Shown: positions 1 to 7,437, counted from the first letter of the stretch. The stretch: 18,857 nt of DNA from CAYJAD01 sp964372165 (GCA_964372165.1 CAYJPT010000035.1:1-18857), one strand, 5' to 3'. Notes: a model not told the origin generated them from the sequence alone. Program-made: numbers and translations.

Positions 1-11
1 AGTGGGCGTGC

Positions 12-116
12 TTTATGCCAAAGGCGGTCTTTTGAACGCCGTGGTATTTATGCCAAAGCATAGCCGTAAGGCAATGCGTGGTACTTTCTGAAAAGCGCAT
101 GGAAATGCGTTTTCAG
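12..116 (+). repeat. Tandem stem-loop array upstream of sctS
   Basis: Three consecutive stem-loops with starts 35-37 nt apart. Hairpin 1 spans 16-46 and hairpin 2 spans 51-83. They share the arms TTTATGCCAAAG (12-23 and 47-58) and CGTGGTA (40-46 and 77-83), which form the same 5-bp base stem TGCCA/TGGTA with one G-U pair. Both then have an AA/G internal loop, a 4-bp stem (GGCG/CGCC in the first, GCAT/ATGC in the second), a 1x1 mismatch, 2-3 more pairs and a 4-nt loop. The middle stems differ in sequence yet both pair, as expected if structure is kept. Hairpin 3 (88-116) is CTGAAAA-g-CGCAT, loop GGAA, ATGCG-TTTTCAG, 12 bp with one bulge. The bases before position 12 resemble the end of a further unit. 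Function unknown. Confidence 0.7.
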
Positions 117-152
117 CATTGATTAAATAGTACATTTATAAGGATAAATTTA

Positions 153-431
153 ATGAATACCATAAGCCAACCAGGGGTATTAGACCTCACAGTACAGGCA
201 ATTTTGTTAATGCTCAAGGTGTCACTGCCTCCCATTATTGTGGCTTCAATAGTTGGCCTTATTATAAGCTTTTTTCAGGCTGTAACCCAATTGCAAGAAC
301 AAACCCTTGCCTTTAGTGTTAAACTCATTAGCGTAGTGCTAGTTATTTTGCTTACGGCCAATTGGCTTGGTGGTGAATTATTACATTTTATCCAACAGAT
401 TTTTACATTTTTTTGGCATACACGCGGATAA
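153..431 (+). CDS. sctS: T3SS export apparatus protein SctS (YscS/FliQ family)
   Basis: Small inner-membrane protein of the T3SS export gate, which assembles with SctR and SctT into the helical pore at the base of the injectisome. The 92-residue length fits the YscS/FliQ family (about 85-95). Two long hydrophobic hairpin segments are visible, at about residues 15-42 and 50-75. Between them is the family pattern around 'FQAVTQLQEQTLAF', which matches the conserved Q-rich turn of SctS/FliQ. The ATG has an AAGGA ribosome binding site at 140-144. sctT follows after 24 nt, the usual order. sctR would be expected just upstream but is not in the window; the DNA before sctS is a stem-loop array instead. 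Assignment is firm because both the sequence pattern and the neighbours agree. Confidence 0.95.
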   Translation: MNTISQPGVLDLTVQAILLMLKVSLPPIIVASIVGLIISFFQAVTQLQEQTLAFSVKLISVVLVILLTANWLGGELLHFIQQIFTFFWHTRG

Positions 432-455
432 GTTTTAAATTTAAACCGAGAGCAT

Positions 456-1244
456 ATGGATGCTATATTAGATAAAATTTGGTTAACCCCATTTTTATTA
501 GCACGAGTACTGGTTTTTATTCGTGTTCTACCTTTTATGGGGACTAATACCATCCCACGTTTAGCTATGACAGCTTTTGCATGTACACTTGCACCATTAC
601 TTTTACCTATTTTTATTCATGACATGCCAGATGAGCCTGTTAACATATTACTTGGATTTGCACTTATAGTTAAAGAAATAATACTTGGTTTTTTATTTGC
701 ATTTTTAGCTGGTTTATTATTTTGGGCCATTATGGGTATGGGCTTTATTATTGATAATCAACGTGGCAATAGCCAAGGAGATACCACTGATCCGCTTTCA
801 CAAGAACAAACTTCGCCCCTTGGCTCTTTCTTTTTTCAGTGGGCAACACTAATATTTTGCAGCAGCGGAGCATTTACCCTTTTTATAGGTGGATTTTTAG
901 AAAGTTATGTATGGTGGCCTGTATTTTCAGCAACTCCACCTATAAATATGGCTGAGCTATATGAGTTCCTTTTGGGGCAAATATCTAATTTTTTCATACT
1001 TTATGTCATGCTTTGTGCGCCTGTCATAGCTGTATTTTTTTTAACAGACTTCTCACTTGGCTTGGTCAATCGTTTTGCACAACAACTGAATGTTTTTATA
1101 TTAAGCATGGGTATCAAAAGTGGGATCATGCTTATTGTATTAGTATACTATGTTAGTATATTACAAGGTATCTTTTTGGATGACTTTCTAGAGCTTCCTC
1201 ATATTTTTAGTGCAATCAAGGGTGTTTGGTATGGCGGAAAATAG
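456..1244 (+). CDS. sctT: T3SS export apparatus protein SctT (YscT/SpaR/FliR family)
   Basis: Polytopic inner-membrane component of the export gate, stacking with SctR and SctS to form the substrate channel. The protein has 262 residues, typical of YscT/SpaR, with about six hydrophobic segments (roughly 10-30, 40-55, 63-100, 125-150, 178-200 and 213-240). The sequence 'GFIIDNQRGNSQGD' at about residue 96 is the well-conserved SctT/FliR signature. The ATG follows a purine-rich GAGAG at about 448-452. The 3' end overlaps sctU by 14 nt, which suggests translational coupling. Confidence 0.95.
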   Translation: MDAILDKIWLTPFLLARVLVFIRVLPFMGTNTIPRLAMTAFACTLAPLLLPIFIHDMPDEPVNILLGFALIVKEIILGFLFAFLAGLLFWAIMGMGFIIDNQRGNSQGDTTDPLSQEQTSPLGSFFFQWATLIFCSSGAFTLFIGGFLESYVWWPVFSATPPINMAELYEFLLGQISNFFILYVMLCAPVIAVFFLTDFSLGLVNRFAQQLNVFILSMGIKSGIMLIVLVYYVSILQGIFLDDFLELPHIFSAIKGVWYGGK

Positions 1245-2292
1245 TGGTGAAAAAACTGAACAACCCACTTCGAAACGCTTGCGTGATGCACGCAAAAAAG
1301 GACAAGTGGGTAAGAGCCAAGAAGTTTCATCGGCAGCGGGTGTAATTGCTACTTTTGTGATGATTATTGCCATGTGGGATAGCTTTAGTATAAAATTTAA
1401 AGATTTATTTGTTAAAACCATTGCTGCTTCTACTGAGTCTTTTTCTTATGCCCTGTGGATTGTGGTTGAGTTATGTTTTAATATTGCAATGTTTATTTGC
1501 ATTCCCATATTATTTGGTATTATCACTTTAAGTTTAACCTCACAATTAGCTCAGATTGGGGTCATTATATCATTTGAAGCGGCTACACCTTCTCTTAATA
1601 AACTAAACCCTCAACAATGGGTTAAAAAAGTATTTTCTAAAAAAGGACTATTGGAGTTATGTAAAACCATAGTTAAAGTATTGCTGCTTGGAACAATACT
1701 TTATACCGTGGTGCGTGATCATATTGATGCATTATTAAAATCTGCTGTTTATAATATTGGCTACTTTTTGGAAGTTCTTGGTGATACAATATTTGATGTG
1801 GCAGTGTGGACTATGTTTATTTTCTTCTTAGTAGCAGCCATTGATTATTTTTTCCAAAAACGTTTTTATATTAAAGAGCTTATGATGACTAAAGATGAAG
1901 TAAAACGCGAATATAAAGAAATGGAAGGCGACCCGCATATTAAGGCTAGGCGAAAACAGCTGCATAAGGAGATTATTAATAGTAATAATGTAAACGCCGC
2001 CGCTTCTGCTACAGTGCTAGTTGTAAATCCGACACATATTGCCGTAGCACTTAATTATGAGGAAGAAAAAACCCCACTACCCATTATTACCGGTATGGGT
2101 CAAGGAGCAGTAGCCTTAAAAATGATTGAAGTGGCAGAAAAAAACAATGTACCCATTATGCGAAATGTGCCTTTAGCTAGGGCCTTACATAAGGATGGCA
2201 AGCAAGATGACTATATTCCCCGTGAGCTTATGCAACCTGTGGCTGAAGTAATTAAGTGGGTAAAGCAACTTTCATATGAGAGAAACTCATGA
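1231..2292 (+). CDS. sctU: T3SS export switch protein SctU (YscU/FlhB family)
   Basis: Inner-membrane autoprotease that switches substrate specificity of the secretion system. The start is the ATG at 1231 (MAENSGEKTE), with AAGGG at 1218-1222; an in-frame alternative start at 1210 lies inside sctT and lacks the family N-terminus. The 353 residues hold four transmembrane segments (about 35-55, 75-100, 145-165 and 185-205) followed by a cytoplasmic domain. The self-cleavage motif NPTH is intact at residues 266-269, so cleavage between N266 and P267 is expected. The N-terminal pattern 'EKTEQPTSKRLRDARKKGQ' is typical of SctU/FlhB. It overlaps sctT by 14 nt and sctW by the ATGA at 2289-2292. Confidence 0.96.
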   Translation: MAENSGEKTEQPTSKRLRDARKKGQVGKSQEVSSAAGVIATFVMIIAMWDSFSIKFKDLFVKTIAASTESFSYALWIVVELCFNIAMFICIPILFGIITLSLTSQLAQIGVIISFEAATPSLNKLNPQQWVKKVFSKKGLLELCKTIVKVLLLGTILYTVVRDHIDALLKSAVYNIGYFLEVLGDTIFDVAVWTMFIFFLVAAIDYFFQKRFYIKELMMTKDEVKREYKEMEGDPHIKARRKQLHKEIINSNNVNAAASATVLVVNPTHIAVALNYEEEKTPLPIITGMGQGAVALKMIEVAEKNNVPIMRNVPLARALHKDGKQDDYIPRELMQPVAEVIKWVKQLSYERNS

Positions 2293-3368
2293 GCAATACT
2301 ATACAAAACACATATCTTAATGCCTCAAGCCAATTAAGCACCGAGCATGTTGCTGCTCATGTACAAAAAGGTTCATGGCGCGGCTTTAATGTACAAAGTT
2401 TAAACAAAGGTGTTGTGAATGTGGCGGATATGGCTGAAGAAGTAGCTTTAAGCTTGGCTAATTACGACACAGAAAAAGATATTAAGCGCAAACAAGATGA
2501 AAGTACTCAAATAGAGCGTGCTCAAGCTACTGAGGAACAAAGTCTTGGCATGTCACATTATGAGCTTGAAATTTTTATACGTGCCTTTGGACAACAGCCC
2601 CATATGGAAGCTGATAACATACTTGATTTAGTACAAAAATTCTTTCGTGATCCCTCTTTGCAAGATGCAGCCCTTGGTTATCTTATGGGATTTATACTGG
2701 AAAGCGACCCAAGATATGAAAAAATTAAGAAAGCTCGCACCTTACTACAAGAAAAACGTGGCACAGAAGTGAGAGCGGGCTATAATATTGCCCTAGTTGA
2801 ACGAGGTAATTTGTCAGCACAACAAGCAAGGGATTGTTATAGATTTAACATTCTTAATTACAGTAGCTATGAACAAACTTTTAAAAATTTACTAAAAGAT
2901 TATAATCCTGAAGACTTGCCAAACACAGTAACTTTTTTACGCAAAGCCCTTGGTGCAGATATGCAATCTTTAGAGCCATCATGTGACTTAACACAATTAC
3001 ATGAGATTTCCGAAGGATTATATGTAGTGCAAAACTTGGGCAATCTTTACAATGATGTAGGTAAGCTACAACAAGATATTAGTAAAAGGTTTAAGCATAA
3101 AGAGCCTCACGCACGTGAAATTATGCTCGGTGTTTTACAAAGTAAGGATAACTTACACATTACTGAGCCATCACTACGCCAATGTATGCCTTTTTTAATA
3201 AGCAAAAATCCTTCACGAGACGCTGTATTTGTGAGAGCAGTAAGAGAAGTTGCACGCAATATTCCTACAAAGCTGTATGCCTCAGAAGAACAAAGACAAA
3301 AGTTACTTGCCTCTTTTCAGCAAAATTTAGATAAAGCCATTACCCGTGAAGAAGAATTGGAGGTTTAA
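2289..3368 (+). CDS. sctW: T3SS gatekeeper SctW with fused TyeA-like C-terminal domain (YopN/CopN family)
   Basis: Gatekeeper that controls the order of translocator and effector export. The 359-residue protein is mostly helical and soluble. The N-terminal 60 residues are polar and low in complexity, as in YopN-type secretion/chaperone-binding regions. Residues about 75-230 match the HrpJ/YopN middle domain. The end, about residues 275-359, has the TyeA pattern: 'DAVFVRAVREVARNIPTKLY', then a charged run with 'EEQRQKLL' and a final acidic 'ITREEELEV'. In Yersinia TyeA is a separate protein; here no separate tyeA follows, so the domain is fused as in CopN. It starts within the sctU stop (ATGA) and ends in TAATG shared with the chaperone gene. 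Family assignment is confident; domain borders are approximate. Confidence 0.88.
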   Translation: MSNTIQNTYLNASSQLSTEHVAAHVQKGSWRGFNVQSLNKGVVNVADMAEEVALSLANYDTEKDIKRKQDESTQIERAQATEEQSLGMSHYELEIFIRAFGQQPHMEADNILDLVQKFFRDPSLQDAALGYLMGFILESDPRYEKIKKARTLLQEKRGTEVRAGYNIALVERGNLSAQQARDCYRFNILNYSSYEQTFKNLLKDYNPEDLPNTVTFLRKALGADMQSLEPSCDLTQLHEISEGLYVVQNLGNLYNDVGKLQQDISKRFKHKEPHAREIMLGVLQSKDNLHITEPSLRQCMPFLISKNPSRDAVFVRAVREVARNIPTKLYASEEQRQKLLASFQQNLDKAITREEELEV

Positions 3369-3733
3369 TGCAAACAACCCCACTACATACAATAGCCGAA
3401 CTATTTGGCATAAAAAACTTTGTTACACCTACTCCAAGCACAGCTCATTTTCAGTTGGAAATATCTTCACAAAGCTATATATTAGACGTGGCACTAGTGG
3501 ATGACTTACTTGTACTTTGTCTTTCGCGAGAACTCTTAGCCCATGAAGAACATGATGAAAAATTTTTACAAGCAGCGATACGTATAGCAAATGAACACAA
3601 GCCTTGCCTTGCTTATCATAAAAATCATTGTATAATCTTTGTGGAAAAAATCGCATCTGATGCAAAAATGGATGCCATAGAAAAAAGCATTGAAAATTGC
3701 GTTGCCTGTCACGAGGCATTAAGGGAGATATAA
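3368..3733 (+). CDS. Class I T3SS chaperone, probable SycN/Scc1-like partner of SctW
   Basis: Small acidic 121-residue protein with the size and alternating strand/helix pattern of CesT/Tir-type (class I) secretion chaperones, which act as cytoplasmic dimers. The order begins with a helix ('LHTIAELFGI'), followed by strands at about 25-55 ('FQLEISSQSYILDVA', 'LLVLCLSREL'), a helix at about 62-75, a strand pair at about 80-93 and a C-terminal helix. It lies between the gatekeeper and sctX, the exact place of sycN in Yersinia (SycN is of similar length), so the likely client is SctW. The start codon overlaps the sctW stop (TAATG), and GGAGG at about 3359-3363 lies in the end of sctW. Sequence similarity alone would not name it; position carries much of the call. 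Confidence 0.75.
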   Translation: MQTTPLHTIAELFGIKNFVTPTPSTAHFQLEISSQSYILDVALVDDLLVLCLSRELLAHEEHDEKFLQAAIRIANEHKPCLAYHKNHCIIFVEKIASDAKMDAIEKSIENCVACHEALREI

Positions 3734-4132
3734 ATGCCCATTGATCATACTATATTTAATTTGGAACGCGGAATTGATGGTATTGCCCAAAGCCCAAGTC
3801 AAGCCAAAACCTTGGAAGCTTTGCCACAATCCCAACAAGTTTTACCAAATAATTCTTTGTTTCTTCGATATGAAACAAACACACAAAATGCGTCCACGTT
3901 ACTTTCTAATTGGGATAAAAATTTACAAGATTTTGTTATGCCAAATATTACATCAAGTGTGCTTGTGCCAGCAGAACTTAAGTCAAGGCTGAACCATATT
4001 AGAAAAAAAATTAATAAAAGAGCACATAGTAAACATGAACCTGCATTACTTGCTCTTAATGAAGTGTTACAAGATGATGCAGAACTACAAGAAGTGTTGC
4101 ATAGTTTCCGCTCTGCTTTGGTGCAAGCATAA
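3734..4132 (+). CDS. sctX: Probable T3SS protein SctX (YscX-like early export substrate)
   Basis: A 132-residue soluble protein, slightly longer than YscX (about 122). YscX is exported early and, with its chaperone YscY, engages the export gate protein SctV. Support is (1) position between a SycN-like gene and a TPR chaperone gene followed by sctV, as in Yersinia; (2) an N-terminus with 'FNLERGIDGI' resembling the start of YscX; (3) a Trp-Asp pair before a loop ('NWDKNLQDFVMP'); and (4) a C-terminal helix with 'LQDDAELQEVLHSF', comparable to the 'QQDDDRLLQIIL' end of YscX. GGGAG at 3723-3727 precedes the ATG, which directly follows the stop of the chaperone gene. The match is diverged, so the name rests on context plus the C-terminal pattern. 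Confidence 0.72.
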   Translation: MPIDHTIFNLERGIDGIAQSPSQAKTLEALPQSQQVLPNNSLFLRYETNTQNASTLLSNWDKNLQDFVMPNITSSVLVPAELKSRLNHIRKKINKRAHSKHEPALLALNEVLQDDAELQEVLHSFRSALVQA

Positions 4133-4179
4133 TTGATTTTATAATATATTGTATTATTTACACTATAGGGTTTTAAAAA

Positions 4180-4524
4180 ATGCAAGAATTATCTTTAGAC
4201 GGACAAAGCCTCCTTACCTTGGCCTTTATCATGTGGCAAAATGGTAAGCATGCAAAAGCATTGGCTATACTAGAAGGATTGCAATATTTAGAGCCGGATA
4301 ATGACAGTTATTTACCATTATTATGTGCTGTATACTTAGATAATCAACTTTATGAGTCAGCTTTAAAACTTGGTACGCAATTAATGCAAAAGACCACTGG
4401 TCAAGCACACCTGTGTTCAGCACAAATTTGTGCCACCTGCCTTTGGAAAAATAATCAACAAGCACAAGCAAAAGAGCTACTGCATAAAGCCTTGGAGGCA
4501 ATGAATGCTAGCAAAAAATCGTAG
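4180..4524 (+). CDS. sctY: Probable T3SS chaperone SctY (YscY-like, TPR protein)
   Basis: A 114-residue helical protein, equal in length to YscY. It shows tetratricopeptide-type helix pairs: 'LAFIMWQNGKHAKALAILEG' (residues 14-33), 'LLCAVYLDNQLYESALKLG' (47-65) and 'ICATCLWKNNQQAQAKELL' (83-101), each with the small/large residue spacing of TPRs. YscY is the cytoplasmic chaperone of YscX and helps bring it to SctV. The gene sits between sctX and sctV, the Yersinia order. It is one of the few genes here not tightly linked to its predecessor (47-nt gap). Its ribosome site is AGGG, 9 nt before the ATG, a rather long spacing. Its 3' end overlaps sctV by 20 nt. Confidence 0.78.
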   Translation: MQELSLDGQSLLTLAFIMWQNGKHAKALAILEGLQYLEPDNDSYLPLLCAVYLDNQLYESALKLGTQLMQKTTGQAHLCSAQICATCLWKNNQQAQAKELLHKALEAMNASKKS

Positions 4525-6577
4525 TAATATAACAGATATGGGCTTAGCAGCCTTAGTTGTAGTTGTCATTGGAGTTATGATTTTACCCATACCTCCTGTG
4601 GGACTTGATGTACTTATTGCAGTTAACCTTACCATTGCAGGTTTACTCATGTGTATGGCCTTATACATTCCCAATGCTTTGGCTTTTTCTGTTTTTCCAA
4701 CTCTATTACTATTTACAACTATTTTTCGCTTAGCCCTAAATATTGCAACTTCGCGCATGATTTTATTACATGCTGATGCCGGTGAAATCATTTACACATT
4801 TGGCAAAATGGTTGTTGGTGGTAATTTTGTAGTTGGTGCTGTTATCTTTTTAATTTTAACTATTGTACAATTTATTGTTATTGCAAAAGGTTCTGAACGT
4901 GTAGCCGAAGTGGCTGCTCGTTTTAGCCTTGATGCCATGCCTGGTAAACAAATGAGTATTGATGCTGATATGCGCGCTGGGGCTATAGATATGGATGAAG
5001 CACGCAAAAGACGCACGGCTGTTACCACAGAAAGTCTGCTTTACGGAGCCATGGACGGAGCCATGAAGTTTGTTAAGGGTGATGCCATAGCCGGTATGGT
5101 TATTACCGTTGTAAACATTGTGGGTGGCATTAGCATTGGTGTTTTTCAACGAGATATGATAGTTGGTGATGCTCTAAATACTTATTCCATTCTTACCATC
5201 GGTGACGGCTTAGTTTCACAAATTCCTGCCCTACTTATTTCTATTACTGCCGGCATTGTAGTTACTCGCGTTTCTGGTGATGAAGATGGTGGTCCGCTTG
5301 GTGGCGCACTAACAGAGCAATTTATAGCACAGCCAAAAGCAATTCTTGCTGGCGGTGGTATTGCCATTATTATGGCCTTTGTGCCAGGTTTTCCGGTTAT
5401 TCCCTTTTTTCTACTTGGGGGTATATTGCTATTTATTGGCTATACACTAAACCATCAAGCTAAGATACAACCAACTACAGTAGATGAACAAATTGCAGCA
5501 GCCTTTGCAAGTAGCCATAATAATTCGTCAGAAAGTGTAAATCAAAGCAATGATGCATTTTCCATAACAATTCCACTAATGATTGATTTATCTGATAGTT
5601 TTCGCGCTATTTTAAATCCTCATGACCTCAATATAGCTGTCTCCAAGGTGCGTCGCGCCTTATACCATGAAACGGGTGTACCATTCCCTGGGGTGCAGTT
5701 ACGATTTAATTCCAACTTAAAAAATAATAGCTATGCCATATTGTTACGCGAAATACCCATAAGCCAAGGACTTGTTCTACCGCAAAAGGTGCTAGTGCGT
5801 GAGCAAGCAGATAATTTAGTTATGCTTGGTTTTTCATATACTAATAGTGAAAACTTTTTACCAGGGTTACCTTGCTTGTGGGTGGAAGAAAAACAATTAC
5901 CCTTATTAAAAAAAGCAAATATGCAATGCCTACAATCTGCAGAGGTTTTGGCTTATCATTTAAGTTATGTTCTCAAGCATAATGCCAATAGCTTTTTGGG
6001 CATACAAGAAACGCGCTTTTTGCTTTCACAAATGGAAGTAAACTTTAGTGAACTTACACGTGAAGTACAAAAGATTTTGCCATTGCAACGCATAGCAGAA
6101 GTTTTGCAAAGACTTACAACCGAGCAAGTGAGCATCAGAGATTTACGCAGTATTTTTGAAGCCTTAGTAGAATGGGGGCAAAAAGAAAAAGATATGGTTT
6201 TGCTGGTAGAATATGTGCGGACAAGCTTAAAGAGGCAAATTAGCTATCAATATGGAACTGCCTTAAACATGCTTCCGGCCTATCTTTTTGATACAGCCCT
6301 AGAAGACGAATTTCGCGCAGCCATTCGCCAAACATCCGCTGGAGCTTACTTAACCCTAGACCCAAACGTATCAGCACGTTTTTTGCAAAATCTTAAAAAA
6401 GAAATTGGCACATTGCCACAAGTCCCCCCTATGCCTGTAATCCTAACCAGCATGGATATTAGGCGATATGTGCGTAAGACCATTGAAGCAGAATATGTCG
6501 ACTTACCGGTTATTTCATACCAAGAATTAACCCCAGAAATTACAGTACAGCCACTGGGGCGTATTAGTTTGGATTGA
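4505..6577 (+). CDS. sctV: T3SS export gate protein SctV (YscV/InvA/FlhA family)
   Basis: Large inner-membrane protein that forms the nonameric export gate ring; its cytoplasmic domain docks chaperone-substrate complexes. The 690-residue length fits the family. The N-terminal half has about eight hydrophobic segments (from about 13 to 325). Family signatures are present: 'FPTLLLFTTIFRLALNIATS' at 64-83, and the FHIPEP region at about 127-170 with 'KGSERVAEVAARFSLDAMPG', 'DADMRAG' and 'DEARKRR'. The C-terminal half (about 350-690) is the soluble SctV-C domain. The start was chosen by GGAGG at 4494-4498, six bases before the ATG; it overlaps the end of sctY by 20 nt. No clear Rho-independent terminator follows the stop. 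Confidence 0.97.
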   Translation: MLAKNRSNITDMGLAALVVVVIGVMILPIPPVGLDVLIAVNLTIAGLLMCMALYIPNALAFSVFPTLLLFTTIFRLALNIATSRMILLHADAGEIIYTFGKMVVGGNFVVGAVIFLILTIVQFIVIAKGSERVAEVAARFSLDAMPGKQMSIDADMRAGAIDMDEARKRRTAVTTESLLYGAMDGAMKFVKGDAIAGMVITVVNIVGGISIGVFQRDMIVGDALNTYSILTIGDGLVSQIPALLISITAGIVVTRVSGDEDGGPLGGALTEQFIAQPKAILAGGGIAIIMAFVPGFPVIPFFLLGGILLFIGYTLNHQAKIQPTTVDEQIAAAFASSHNNSSESVNQSNDAFSITIPLMIDLSDSFRAILNPHDLNIAVSKVRRALYHETGVPFPGVQLRFNSNLKNNSYAILLREIPISQGLVLPQKVLVREQADNLVMLGFSYTNSENFLPGLPCLWVEEKQLPLLKKANMQCLQSAEVLAYHLSYVLKHNANSFLGIQETRFLLSQMEVNFSELTREVQKILPLQRIAEVLQRLTTEQVSIRDLRSIFEALVEWGQKEKDMVLLVEYVRTSLKRQISYQYGTALNMLPAYLFDTALEDEFRAAIRQTSAGAYLTLDPNVSARFLQNLKKEIGTLPQVPPMPVILTSMDIRRYVRKTIEAEYVDLPVISYQELTPEITVQPLGRISLD

Positions 6578-6663
6578 TAAGCTATTGTATATTTTTCTTT
6601 TTTGCAGTTGGTGTAATACATATGTAATAAAAAACAACATACCTTAAAAACTAGAATACCAAC

Positions 6664-6980
6664 GTGACAGTCCCACGTGATTGTGATTTGCAACTTTTTG
6701 CACATGCCGATTTAGGCCTACAATGGAGAACGTCCGAAACAATTTATGCTCTATTTATTTGTAATGAATTAACAATCTCACTAAATGCGCCTGTAAACCC
6801 TCGTTTTTGTTTTTGCACTCACACGAAGTTATTACAAGTTCACTACTGGCATTAATGGCATTTACCATGGTTATAATACTTTTAACTCGCAAAAGCTTAG
6901 TTGTCATTGTCGCAGGTAGTGTGATAATGAGGAGTATTCCAAGCGATAGTGTGGCTTATGGTAATCCTTGTAAAGTGTAA
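6664..6980 (+). pseudogene. Decayed hexapeptide-repeat acyltransferase remnant
   Basis: The clearest part is 6897-6980, which reads in one frame as LVVIVAGSVIMRSIPSDSVA followed by YGNPCKV and a stop. This is the normal C-terminal end of WbbJ/LacA-type hexapeptide acetyltransferases (compare VVGAGSIVTKDVPAYTAIAG in the intact gene at 14973). No start or full left-handed helix lies in that frame. In another frame, 6664-6855 encodes 'VTVPRDCDLQLFAHADLGLQ', a pattern seen in the first coils of such enzymes, but it ends in a stop. The two parts together cover about half of a usual gene (near 200 residues), so at least one frameshift and a deletion are implied. The C-terminal identification is firm; including the first part is inference. 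Confidence 0.6.
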
Positions 6981-7050
6981 AGACCAAACAAATAGTAATA
7001 TATAAACAAAAACTTACGGTTATTTTTCAAGCTAACTTTAATGACTGAAG

Positions 7051-7099
7051 ATTAAAAAGAAAGGCCATCATGAGTTCATATAATTTTATGACGGCCTTT
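7051..7099 (-). terminator. Rho-independent terminator of the EF-hand gene
   Basis: Arms at 7060-7071 and 7088-7099 (AAAGGCCATCAT / ATGACGGCCTTT) pair over 12 positions with one A-C mismatch and a 16-nt loop. Read on the minus strand, the stem is followed by TTTCTTTTT, the T-tract expected of an intrinsic terminator. It lies 33 nt past the stop of the minus-strand gene at 7133. Confidence 0.85.
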
Positions 7100-7132
7100 G
7101 TATAAACCAATATACCTTTTGCTAAAAAGTGT

Positions 7133-7396
7133 TTACTTGCCTCTTTTTTTAGCCAATTCTTCAAGTTTTTCCTTAGCTACTTTCCATTCATTTTGGTCAA
7201 GGTACCCATCTTCATTGCTATCAAATCGATTGAAAATTCTTTCAGCACGCTTGGCTTTAATTTGAGAAAACTCTTGGGAGCTGATTTTTCCGTCTTGGTT
7301 GGTGTCAAGTTTTCCGAAAAGGTCTGAATTTTCAGCAAATGAAGGTTGAATATTCAAAACTAAAACCATAGCCATAAGAAAAAGTGCTTTTTTCAT
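7133..7396 (-). CDS. Small exported EF-hand protein
   Basis: An 87-residue protein that begins with a signal peptide: basic MKK, hydrophobic core to about residue 18, likely cleavage after 'PSFA' (residue 21). The mature part holds two EF-hand calcium-binding loops: 'DTNQDGKISSQE' (31-42) and 'DSNEDGYLDQNE' (59-70). Both keep Asp at positions 1 and 5, Gly at 6 and Glu at 12, so both should bind calcium. The C-terminus is a short Lys/Glu-rich helix. No membrane anchor or lipobox is visible, so a free periplasmic or secreted calcium-binding protein is likely. It stands alone and opposite in direction to both operons, with its own ribosome site (AGAGG, 6 nt upstream) and terminator. Role unknown; small two-hand proteins of this type occur in many bacteria. 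Confidence 0.85.
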   Translation of the reverse strand: MKKALFLMAMVLVLNIQPSFAENSDLFGKLDTNQDGKISSQEFSQIKAKRAERIFNRFDSNEDGYLDQNEWKVAKEKLEELAKKRGK

Positions 7397-7420
7397 AATA
7401 AACCTCTATTTTGTTAATTG

Positions 7421-7437
7421 TATGCCTCGTTGGCATA
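7421..7437 (-). promoter_or_regulatory. Stem-loop in EF-hand gene leader
   Basis: TATGCC and GGCATA form a perfect 6-bp stem around a 5-nt loop (TCGTT), 25 nt upstream of the EF-hand start codon on the minus strand. If transcribed it would lie in the 5' leader. No T-tract follows in the sense direction, so it is not a terminator; a role in mRNA stability is only a possibility. Confidence 0.35.

Noticed and set aside
2..91. Open frame through the hairpin array reading into a TGA at 89-91, possibly the end of sctR
   Set aside because: The residues (ending KHSRKAMRGTF) do not resemble the SctR C-terminus, and the stretch is better explained by the repeated stem-loops.
12..116. CRISPR-like array (period about 36 nt)
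   Set aside because: There is no long exact repeat with unrelated spacers; the conserved parts are the two arms of each hairpin and the tip sequences pair with each other.
275..553. Minus-strand open frame opposite sctS and sctT
   Set aside because: Antisense shadow of two well-supported T3SS genes; no ribosome site or family pattern.
3799..4185. 128-residue minus-strand open frame opposite sctX
   Set aside because: Lies fully opposite a gene with good context and ribosome site, and its product shows no recognisable features.
6578..6680. Terminator after sctV
   Set aside because: Only a 5-bp ACGTG/CACGT stem (6662-6678) without a T-tract and scattered T-runs without a stem; not convincing.
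6664..6855. Separate 63-residue gene
   Set aside because: No ribosome site, GTG start only, and its residues resemble the first coils of the same acyltransferase whose end is at 6980, so it is treated as part of the pseudogene.
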